From an uncultured Bacteroidota bacterium (GTDB lineage Bacteria; Bacteroidota; Bacteroidia; 2-12-FULL-35-15), in NCBI GenBank assembly GCA_903889605.1, contig CAISYK010000684.1, positions 1 through 6,013 on the forward strand: a stretch of 6,013 nucleotides of DNA, in the 5' to 3' direction. Shown in pieces: positions 1 through 5,362 of the stretch. Numbering within the stretch: position 1 is the first letter of the stretch; each line of letters opens with the position of its first letter. The notes below the pieces were generated by a model. That model saw only the letters and a program-made list of their open reading frames with translations. It was not told the DNA's origin and made no database searches. The translations under genes and the position numbers were made by a program.

Positions 1-793
1 CAAATTTCAAATCACCTTGATAATTAACAATTTTTTTCACCAATAATGCAAGATCTTTTATGCTGATGTCATCACCCACTCCAATATTAACCAAACCTGG
101 CTCATTATAGTTCTGCATCAAATAAAAGCATGCATCTGCCAGATCATCAGCATGTAAAAACTCGCGCAGCGGTGATCCTGTACCCCATATTTCTACACTT
201 GGTAAATTTTGAACTTTAGCAGAATGGAATTTGCGGATAAGGGCAGGAAGCACATGAGAATTTTTCAAATCATAATTATCATTAGGCCCATATAAATTGG
301 TAGGCATGACAGAAATAAAATTACAACCATACTGGCTGCGGTATGCATCACACATTTTAATTCCTGCAATTTTTGCTACAGCATACGGTTCATTCGTCGG
401 TTCTAAAAGCCCTGTCAGTAAATATTCCTCTTTCATAGGCTGGGGAGCCATTTTAGGATAAATACAGGAAGACCCAAGAAACATTAATTTTTTTACGCCA
501 TTCAAATATGAGTAATGAATTATATTACTTTGAATCATGATGTTCTCATAAATGAATTGAGCGCGGTAAGTACTATTAGCAATAATACCGCCCACTTTGG
601 CCGCAGCTAAAAAAACGAACTCTGGTTTTTCGAATGCAAAAAAATCCGCTGCAGCCTGCTGATTAATCAAATTTAACTCTTTTGAGCTACGGATAATAAT
701 ATTGGCAAACCCGTCTTTTTGCAGTCTTCTGATAATTGCAGAGCCTACCATACCAGTATGACCTGCGACGTATATTTTTGATTTTTTTTCCAT
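1..793 (-). CDS. fcl: GDP-L-fucose synthase (partial, C-terminus cut by window edge)
   Basis: This enzyme is an NADPH-dependent 3,5-epimerase/4-reductase. It converts GDP-4-keto-6-deoxy-D-mannose, the product of the neighbouring gmd, into GDP-L-fucose in the cytoplasm. I translated 264 codons, against about 310-320 for the family, so roughly 50 C-terminal residues lie outside the window. The Rossmann motif GHTGMVGSA is at residues 11-19. The short-chain dehydrogenase (SDR) catalytic set is complete: Ser108 and Cys110 in GSSCIYPK, Tyr137 and Lys141 in YAVAK, and His180 in the segment after NLYGPND. Each is offset by one from the E. coli residues S107, C109, Y136, K140 and H179. The motif GTGSPLREFLHADDLADA follows and is typical of the family. 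The ATG at 791-793 is chosen because the Rossmann fold begins within ten residues of it. No Shine-Dalgarno sequence is obvious. The gene lies 97 bp downstream of gmd on the same strand and is probably co-transcribed. The symbol wcaG is also used. Confidence 0.96.
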   Translation of the reverse strand, partial: MEKKSKIYVAGHTGMVGSAIIRRLQKDGFANIIIRSSKELNLINQQAAADFFAFEKPEFVFLAAAKVGGIIANSTYRAQFIYENIMIQSNIIHYSYLNGVKKLMFLGSSCIYPKMAPQPMKEEYLLTGLLEPTNEPYAVAKIAGIKMCDAYRSQYGCNFISVMPTNLYGPNDNYDLKNSHVLPALIRKFHSAKVQNLPSVEIWGTGSPLREFLHADDLADACFYLMQNYNEPGLVNIGVGDDISIKDLALLVKKIVNYQGDLKF

Positions 794-808
794 TAAAACA
801 CTCTATAA

Positions 809-827
809 CTCTCTATTTAGGAGAGAG
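809..827 (-). other. Small hairpin in the gmd-fcl gap
   Basis: CTCTCT (809-814) and AGAGAG (822-827) form a 6-bp stem with a 7-nt loop, ending 15 nt before the fcl start. It could shape the 5' region of the fcl message, but it is short and may be chance. No promoter box is visible in this 97-bp gap. Confidence 0.2.
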
Positions 828-861
828 AACTAGTTTTGATTATTTTAATTAACCCTCTGCC

Positions 862-885
862 TATTATATAATCGGGCATATAATA
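862..885 (-). other. A/T-rich inverted repeat just after the gmd stop
   Basis: TATTATAT (862-869) and ATATAATA (878-885) are perfect 8-bp arms around an 8-nt loop, AATCGGGC. They lie 5 nt past the gmd stop codon on the transcribed side. There is no GC-rich stem and no following T tract, so it is not a convincing intrinsic terminator. It could be an mRNA 3'-end or processing structure within the gmd-fcl transcript, or chance in A/T-rich DNA. Confidence 0.25.
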
Positions 886-890
886 TGTGC

Positions 891-1979
891 TTACTCATGA
901 AAATTCATCACATCATGACCGCCGTCCAATAGATATTTATCCCTTTCAAATAATTTCACATCGCTTTCAACCATCTCTTTTACTAATTGCTCTAAAGTAT
1001 ATTTAGGAACCCAGCCCAAATCTTTTTTTGCTTTTGACGCATCACCGATTAATAATTCTACTTCTGTAGGACGGAAATAACGAGGATCTACCTCAACAAC
1101 TATTTTTCCTGTTTCCGTATTAATCCCCTTTTCCTTAACACCTTTACCTTCCCATTTTAATTTAATACCTACCTCCGCAAATGCTAATTCGACAAATTTA
1201 CGAACGGTAATTTTCACACCAGTAGCCAACACATAATCATCCGCAGTTTTTTGCTGCATCATCAGCCACATACCTTCTACATAATCTTTTGCATGCCCCC
1301 AATCGCGCTCTGAGTCTAAATTACCAAGGAACAACTTGGTCTGCAAATTTAAATGTATTTTAGCTGCAGCTCTTGTAATTTTACGGGTAACGAATGTTTC
1401 GCCCCGGATAGGGCTTTCGTGGTTAAATAAAATCCCGTTGCAGGCATAAATGTTATAGGCTTCACGGTAATTTTTAGTAATCCAGAATGCATACACTTTG
1501 GCAACACCATAAGGCGAGCGAGGATAAAAAGGTGTTGTTTCTTTCTGTGGAATTTCCTGAACATAACCATACATTTCGGATGTAGAGGCTTGATAAAATC
1601 GGGTTTTGTTTTCCAGTTTTAAAATGCGTATCGCTTCCAAGATACGTAAAGGCCCAATTGCATCAGCATTAGCTGTATATTCAGGAGAATCAAAAGACAC
1701 TTTTACATGCGACTGAGCAGCAAGATTATAAATTTCATCGGGCTGAGTTTCCTGAATAATACGAATAAGATTTGTTGAATCAGTTAAATCCCCGTAATGC
1801 AAAAAGAATTTAACTTTCGTTTCGTGCTGGTCTTTATACAGATGATCGATACGCCCTGTATTAAACATTGAACTTCTCCGTTTGAGACCATGTACTGTAT
1901 AACCTTTGTCCAACAGCAGTTCAGCTAAATAAGCTCCATCCTGACCTGTAACTCCTGTAATTAATGCAACTTTACCCAT
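891..1979 (-). CDS. gmd: GDP-mannose 4,6-dehydratase
   Basis: This cytoplasmic extended-SDR enzyme converts GDP-D-mannose to GDP-4-keto-6-deoxy-D-mannose, the first committed step to GDP-L-fucose and also to GDP-rhamnose or GDP-perosamine. The protein has 362 residues, close to the usual 360-375. The NADP-binding motif TGVTGQDGAYLAE is at residues 8-20, and the segment GLKRRSSMFNTGRIDHLY at 31-48 is a family hallmark. The catalytic set Thr133, Ser134 and Glu135 (STSEMYG) and Tyr157/Lys161 (YGVAK) is intact. NHESPIRGETFVTRKIT (186-202) contributes to nucleotide binding and tetramer contact in the family. RPTEVELLIGDASKAKKDLGW (305-325) is the usual C-terminal signature. The start ATG at 1977-1979 places the Rossmann fold immediately at the N-terminus, as expected. 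The upstream leader is A/T-rich and lacks a Shine-Dalgarno sequence. The downstream partner is fcl, so GDP-L-fucose is the likely end product. The gene is divergent from uvrA. Confidence 0.97.
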   Translation of the reverse strand: MGKVALITGVTGQDGAYLAELLLDKGYTVHGLKRRSSMFNTGRIDHLYKDQHETKVKFFLHYGDLTDSTNLIRIIQETQPDEIYNLAAQSHVKVSFDSPEYTANADAIGPLRILEAIRILKLENKTRFYQASTSEMYGYVQEIPQKETTPFYPRSPYGVAKVYAFWITKNYREAYNIYACNGILFNHESPIRGETFVTRKITRAAAKIHLNLQTKLFLGNLDSERDWGHAKDYVEGMWLMMQQKTADDYVLATGVKITVRKFVELAFAEVGIKLKWEGKGVKEKGINTETGKIVVEVDPRYFRPTEVELLIGDASKAKKDLGWVPKYTLEQLVKEMVESDVKLFERDKYLLDGGHDVMNFHE

Positions 1980-2003
1980 TTTATACTATTTTTGATTAAT
2001 GTG

Positions 2004-2038
2004 CAATTATACGAATTTTGCCGTAATAAAAACATCAA
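2004..2038 (-). promoter_or_regulatory. Possible gmd promoter (Bacteroidota type)
   Basis: On the minus strand TATAATTG (2011 down to 2004) matches five of the six fixed positions of the Bacteroidota -7 consensus TAnnTTTG. It ends 24 nt before the gmd ATG, nearly the same distance as the better box ahead of uvrA. A TTG on the minus strand (2038-2036) lies 24 nt further upstream, somewhat farther than the usual 19-21 nt for the -33 element. The call rests on position and partial match only. Confidence 0.3.
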
Positions 2039-2111
2039 TAAGCAGTTTATTTTAAGCTGAAAAAGCTAAAAATTGTGTTTCCCATAAATCAATTATTAAA
2101 AAAAGCGTTTT

Positions 2112-2134
2112 TTATACCAAGGGATCCGGTATAA
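2112..2134. other. Dyad-symmetric site, possible operator
   Basis: TTATACC (2112-2118) and GGTATAA (2128-2134) are perfect 7-bp arms around a 9-nt spacer that contains GGATCC. The size and spacing would suit a dimeric regulator, but no regulator gene is in the window. It lies between the two divergent promoters. Chance is a reasonable alternative. Confidence 0.25.
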
Positions 2135-2154
2135 TAATTTACAAGGATTGATAT

Positions 2155-2171
2155 GGACAAATAGAGCAAAA
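2155..2171 (+). repeat. Left imperfect direct repeat flanking the palindromic element
   Basis: GGACAAATAGAGCAAAA here matches GGACAATAAATTGAGCAAAA at 2283-2302 at 16 of 17 positions once a 3-nt gap is allowed. An ATTG precedes both copies. The repeat directly abuts the left end of the nested inverted repeat. Confidence 0.45.
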
Positions 2172-2274
2172 GGGGGGGTACGACAAATATCCCTTTTTGC
2201 CTCTATCATAGCAAGACCTTCAAGGTTTTAAAAACCTTGAAGGTCTAAATAAGGGAACTTTGTCGTACACCCTC
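2172..2274. repeat. Nested inverted-repeat element (MITE-like or palindromic repeat)
   Basis: The core is a perfect inverted repeat with 16-bp arms and a 1-nt centre. AGACCTTCAAGGTTTT (2214-2229) pairs with 2231-2246 around A2230. Outside it, GTACGACAAA (2178-2187) pairs perfectly with TTTGTCGTAC (2259-2268). After two mismatches, TCCCTT (2190-2195) pairs with AAGGGA (2251-2256). At the outer ends the G tract at 2172-2177 pairs with most of 2269-2274 (ACCCTC). The whole unit is 103 bp and non-coding. Size, symmetry and intergenic place fit a non-autonomous miniature element or a repeated extragenic palindrome. The inner CCTTCAAGG-type palindrome resembles dispersed repeats I associate with Bacteroidota genomes, but I cannot confirm copy number here. 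Confidence 0.6.
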
Positions 2275-2282
2275 AAAATTGC

Positions 2283-2302
2283 GGACAATAAATTGAGCAA
2301 AA
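2283..2302 (+). repeat. Right imperfect direct repeat flanking the palindromic element
   Basis: This is the partner of the repeat at 2155-2171. It lies 8 bp outside the right end of the nested inverted repeat and overlaps the probable -33 region of the uvrA promoter. The copies differ by one substitution and a 3-nt indel, so they could be a decayed duplication or promoter-region duplication rather than a fresh target-site duplication. Confidence 0.4.
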
Positions 2303-2317
2303 AAATGACTAAATTTG
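2293..2317 (+). promoter_or_regulatory. Probable uvrA promoter (Bacteroidota -7 box)
   Basis: TAAATTTG at 2310-2317 is an exact match to the Bacteroidota -7 consensus TAnnTTTG and lies 23 nt ahead of the uvrA ATG, implying a very short leader. The nearest upstream TTG (2293-2295) is only 14 nt away, shorter than the usual 19-21 nt, so the -33 element is weak or unrecognised. No E. coli-type LexA box was seen. Confidence 0.45.
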
Positions 2318-2340
2318 TTCTCTTTTGAAGAATAGTTTTT

Positions 2341-5298
2341 ATGACAGCATACGATAATATTGAAGATTTAGACTCGAAAGAATACATCATAATAAAAGGT
2401 GCACGAGTTCACAATTTAAAAAATGTGGATATCGCAATACCGCGCAATAAATTGATTGTTATTACAGGCCTTTCAGGTTCTGGGAAATCCTCCCTTGCTT
2501 TTGATACGTTATATGCCGAAGGTCAAAGGCGCTATGTAGAAAGCCTTTCATCTTACGCTCGCCAATTTTTAGGCAGAATAGATAAGCCTGATGTAGATTA
2601 TATCAAAGGAATTTCTCCTGCCATTGCAATTGAACAAAAAGTAAATTCACGCAATCCGCGTTCAACAGTTGGAACTTCTACTGAGATTTATGATTATCTG
2701 AAATTATTATTTGCCAGGATTGGCAAAACATACTCTCCTGATTCGGGCAGCCTTGTAAAGCGTGATACAGTGCAGGACGTGACAGATCATGTTAATTCAT
2801 TGGCCGAAGGAACAAAAATTATTATTCTTGCGCCATTAAAAAAACAAGCAGGCAAAACAATAAAAGACCAGCTTGATCTACTTTTACAACAAGGGTTTAC
2901 ACGCCTTCAATATCAAAATGAAATCCATAAAATTGATGAGTTTCTTGCTGCAAATCTCCCACTGCTGAATGGAAAAGCTGAGCAGGAACGAAAAACAGAG
3001 AAAGAAAAATTCAACATTGTAATTGATAGGATCACAGTAAAACATGGTGATGAAGATAATGACAGCAGAATTTCTGATTCTGTTCAAACGGCTTTTTATG
3101 AGGGCGGCGGGGAATGTTTGGCGGAGGCCTCAGCCCTTAATCCCATCTCCCAAGGAGAGGGGGCTATAAGTGAAGCACTAAATAAGAATAAAAAAAAGAC
3201 TGGCTCTCCTTCGGAGAAGTCAGGAATAAAGCATTTTTCGAATCGATTTGAATTAGACGGGATAACATTTGAAGAGCCAAGTGTACATTTTTTCAGTTTT
3301 AACAATCCAGTTGGTGCCTGCAAATACTGTGAAGGTTTTGGTACAGTTATCGGCATTGATGAAGATTTAGTTATACCCAATAAAAATTTATCGATATACG
3401 AAGATGCTGTTGTTTGCTGGAAAGGCGAGAAAATGAGTGAATGGAAAAATGTGCTGGTAATGAATGCTCATAAATTTGATTTTCCTATCCATCGCCCCTA
3501 TTATGATTTAACCAACAAAGAGCGCAAGCTTATCTGGTCGGGAAATAAGTATTTTGATGGATTAACAAGTTTTTTTAAACATCTGGAAGAACAGGCATAT
3601 AAAATTCAGTATCGTGTGATGTTATCCCGTTACAGAGGTAAAACCGTTTGTCCGGAATGTAATGGAACACGTTTACGCAAAGATGCATCTTATGTTAAAG
3701 TTTCAGGATTATCAATAAATGATATTGTGCTGATGCCTGTAAAAAACTCTCTTGAATTTTTCACACATATTGAATTATCGGCTTATGATACTGAAATTGC
3801 TAAACGCATATTGATTGAAATCACAAATAGGCTGAAGTTTTTAGATGATGTTGGCTTGGGGTATCTCACTTTAAACAGATTATCAAATTCTTTATCAGGA
3901 GGAGAGTCGCAGCGGATAAATTTGGCGACATCGCTTGGCAGCAGCCTTGTAGGGTCGATGTACATTTTAGATGAGCCCAGCATCGGTCTGCATTCGCGTG
4001 ATACAGCGCGTTTGATAAAAGTGCTTTACTCCCTGAGGGATATAGGCAATACCGTAATTGTTGTTGAACATGATGAAGAAATTATGCGTGCTGCCGATCA
4101 AATAATTGATATTGGACCTTTAGCAGGAACACATGGGGGAGAATTAGTTTTCCAGGGAAATCACGAAGATCTGGAAACAGAAGAAAAAAGCCTTACAGCA
4201 CTATATTTAACAGGTAAAGAAAAAATTGAAGTTCCAAAACAAAGAAGAAGATGGAATAATTTTATTGAAATAAAAGGTGCCAGGGAAAATAATTTAAAAG
4301 GGTTCGATGTTAAGTTCCCTCTCAATATAATGACTGTAATTACTGGTGTGAGCGGTTCCGGCAAAACATCATTAGTGAAAAGGGTTTTGTATCCCGCACT
4401 GAAAAAAATATATGGAGGCTTTGGTGAGCAGACAGGCACTTTTGATAAATTAGGAGGTGACCTAAAAAGCATTGCCGCTGTTGAAATGATAGATCAGAAT
4501 CCAATAGGTAAATCAACAAGGTCCAATCCTGTAACCTATGTAAAGGCTTATGATGAAATAAGAGCGCTTTATGCGGAACAGCCATTGGCTAAGAACCGAG
4601 GCTACAAACCATCGCATTTCTCATTTAATGTTGACGGCGGACGCTGCGAGGTATGTGAAGGCGAAGGCGAAGTGCAGATTGAAATGCAGTTTATGGCCGA
4701 CATTCATTTGGTATGCGAAGCCTGCAGCGGCAAGCGTTTCAAACAAGATATTTTAGAAATCTCATACACCCCTTCACAGTTTACGGATCCTAAAAACATT
4801 TCCGACATTTTAAACATGACCGTTGATGATGCAATCTATTTCTTTGATTCACCGCAGCGCCCAACCAATCTGGAGAAAAAAATTGTTCAAAAATTAAAAC
4901 CTTTAGCAGACGTAGGTTTAGGGTATGTTCATTTAGGGCAGCCTTCAAGCACATTAAGCGGCGGTGAGGCTCAGCGGATAAAGCTTGCTTCTTTCCTTGG
5001 TGCTGGTCAAAACAGCAGTACCCCGACTTTATTTATTTTTGACGAGCCGACGACAGGTCTGCATTTCCATGATATTTCAAAACTTTTATCTGCTTTTAAT
5101 GCGTTGATTAAACAAGGACATTCATTAATTATTATTGAGCATAATGCGGAAATAATTAAATGTGCCGACTGGGTTATTGATCTTGGTCCGGAAGGAGGTA
5201 CCGCAGGCGGAAATATTGTTTTTGAAGGACTTCCGGAAGATCTGATAAAATGCAAAAAATCATATACAGGGACATATTTGAAAGATAAGCTGGGTTAG
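2341..5298 (+). CDS. uvrA: Excinuclease ABC subunit A (UvrA), with in-frame insert
   Basis: UvrA is the damage-sensing dimeric ATPase of nucleotide excision repair. It loads UvrB at DNA lesions in the cytoplasm. The protein has 985 residues against 940 in E. coli. The first ATPase half has Walker A GLSGSGKSS (43-51), the hallmark YAEGQRRYVESLSSYARQFL (58-77), signature LSGGESQ (518-524), Walker B YILDEPSIGLH (541-551) and the H-loop His577. The second half has Walker A GVSGSGKTS (669-677), signature LSGGEAQ (872-878), Walker B FIFDEPTTGLH (898-908) and His934. Zinc-type cysteine pairs are C327/C330 with C437/C440, and C769/C772 with C792/C795. The E. coli CPICG pair near residue 253 has no counterpart. 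The segment between the first Walker A and signature is long enough to include the UvrB-binding and insertion domains, so this is a full-length UvrA. Residues about 261-297 are low-complexity and look like a repeat captured in frame. The ATG at 2341 is the only plausible start, because an in-frame stop lies at 2326. All ATPase motifs are intact, so I infer an active protein. Confidence 0.97.
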   Translation: MTAYDNIEDLDSKEYIIIKGARVHNLKNVDIAIPRNKLIVITGLSGSGKSSLAFDTLYAEGQRRYVESLSSYARQFLGRIDKPDVDYIKGISPAIAIEQKVNSRNPRSTVGTSTEIYDYLKLLFARIGKTYSPDSGSLVKRDTVQDVTDHVNSLAEGTKIIILAPLKKQAGKTIKDQLDLLLQQGFTRLQYQNEIHKIDEFLAANLPLLNGKAEQERKTEKEKFNIVIDRITVKHGDEDNDSRISDSVQTAFYEGGGECLAEASALNPISQGEGAISEALNKNKKKTGSPSEKSGIKHFSNRFELDGITFEEPSVHFFSFNNPVGACKYCEGFGTVIGIDEDLVIPNKNLSIYEDAVVCWKGEKMSEWKNVLVMNAHKFDFPIHRPYYDLTNKERKLIWSGNKYFDGLTSFFKHLEEQAYKIQYRVMLSRYRGKTVCPECNGTRLRKDASYVKVSGLSINDIVLMPVKNSLEFFTHIELSAYDTEIAKRILIEITNRLKFLDDVGLGYLTLNRLSNSLSGGESQRINLATSLGSSLVGSMYILDEPSIGLHSRDTARLIKVLYSLRDIGNTVIVVEHDEEIMRAADQIIDIGPLAGTHGGELVFQGNHEDLETEEKSLTALYLTGKEKIEVPKQRRRWNNFIEIKGARENNLKGFDVKFPLNIMTVITGVSGSGKTSLVKRVLYPALKKIYGGFGEQTGTFDKLGGDLKSIAAVEMIDQNPIGKSTRSNPVTYVKAYDEIRALYAEQPLAKNRGYKPSHFSFNVDGGRCEVCEGEGEVQIEMQFMADIHLVCEACSGKRFKQDILEISYTPSQFTDPKNISDILNMTVDDAIYFFDSPQRPTNLEKKIVQKLKPLADVGLGYVHLGQPSSTLSGGEAQRIKLASFLGAGQNSSTPTLFIFDEPTTGLHFHDISKLLSAFNALIKQGHSLIIIEHNAEIIKCADWVIDLGPEGGTAGGNIVFEGLPEDLIKCKKSYTGTYLKDKLG
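3121..3232 (+). repeat. Palindromic repeat inserted in frame within uvrA
   Basis: This segment encodes uvrA residues about 261-297, a stretch unlike any UvrA motif. Two hairpins share a core. TCTCC-CAA-GGAGA (3146-3158) has outer AGCCC (3132-3136) that can pair with GGGCT (3161-3165). TCTCC-TTC-GGAGA (3205-3217) is closed by GACT (3198-3201) and AGTC (3218-3221). The reverse complement of the first core matches the second at 12 of 13 positions, so the unit as a whole is an inverted repeat. An 8-bp palindrome GAGGCCTC (3124-3131) lies at the left end. The hairpin parts are more GC-rich than the surrounding gene. The frame stays open throughout. The boundaries are estimates: UvrA-like sequence resumes at KHFSNRFELDGI. 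It sits at the linker between the UvrB-binding and insertion domains, a plausible tolerant site. Confidence 0.6.
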
Positions 5299-5331
5299 AT
5301 TACGAATAACGAATCATTACGAATTTACGAA
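5299..5331 (+). repeat. Short TTACGAA-type repeats after uvrA
   Basis: Four near copies of a 7-nt unit follow the uvrA stop codon: TACGAAT (5301), AACGAAT (5308), TACGAAT (5318) and TTACGAA (5325). Spacing is 7-10 nt. No hairpin terminator is visible in the 64-bp gap to the next gene. The repeats may be a small simple-sequence tract. No function can be assigned. Confidence 0.5.
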
Positions 5332-5362
5332 CCTGTGTTGTTAAAAAAATTGCCAATTTATC

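Larger units (their letters stand above)
1980..2340. other. Divergent gmd/uvrA intergenic region, no gene
   Basis: This 361-bp region contains no credible coding sequence on either strand. From left to right it holds a weak gmd promoter, an A7-GCG-T6 tract (2098-2113), a 7-bp-arm dyad (2112-2134), a nested inverted-repeat element (2172-2274) flanked by imperfect direct repeats, and a Bacteroidota-type -7 box for uvrA. Because both flanking genes read outward, the strong hairpin here cannot be a terminator for either one. Confidence 0.85.

Noticed and set aside
862..885. Intrinsic terminator for gmd
   Set aside because: The stem is all A/T with no T tract after it, and fcl follows closely on the same strand.
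1349..1570. A 73-codon frame within gmd on the same strand
   Set aside because: It overlaps the catalytic core of gmd in another frame and resembles no known protein.
2305..2328. A seven-codon ATG frame (MTKFVLF) just ahead of uvrA, as a possible leader peptide
   Set aside because: It overlaps the -7 promoter box, so it would mostly not be transcribed, and it has no attenuator-like structure.
3190..3197. Homopolymer runs: A8 in uvrA, A8 (coding strand) at fcl codons 2-5 (782-789), T9 in the GT-C gene (5799-5807), as phase-variation sites
   Set aside because: Runs of 8-9 A or T are expected in DNA this A/T-rich. All frames are intact and nothing else suggests switching.
3109..3240. Possible paired frameshifts in uvrA explaining the odd residues
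   Set aside because: The palindromic structure of the DNA explains the segment better, and UvrA-like sequence is in the same frame on both sides.
3096..3380. Minus-strand open frame of 94 codons opposite uvrA, and similar ones at 2884-3087, 3783-3983, 4161-4472, 4340-4585 and 5007-5255
   Set aside because: All lie antisense to the conserved uvrA frame and show no recognisable protein features. They are shadows of the real gene.
4571..4756. A 61-codon plus-strand frame inside uvrA
   Set aside because: It is out of frame within the conserved second zinc region of uvrA, so it is a shadow.
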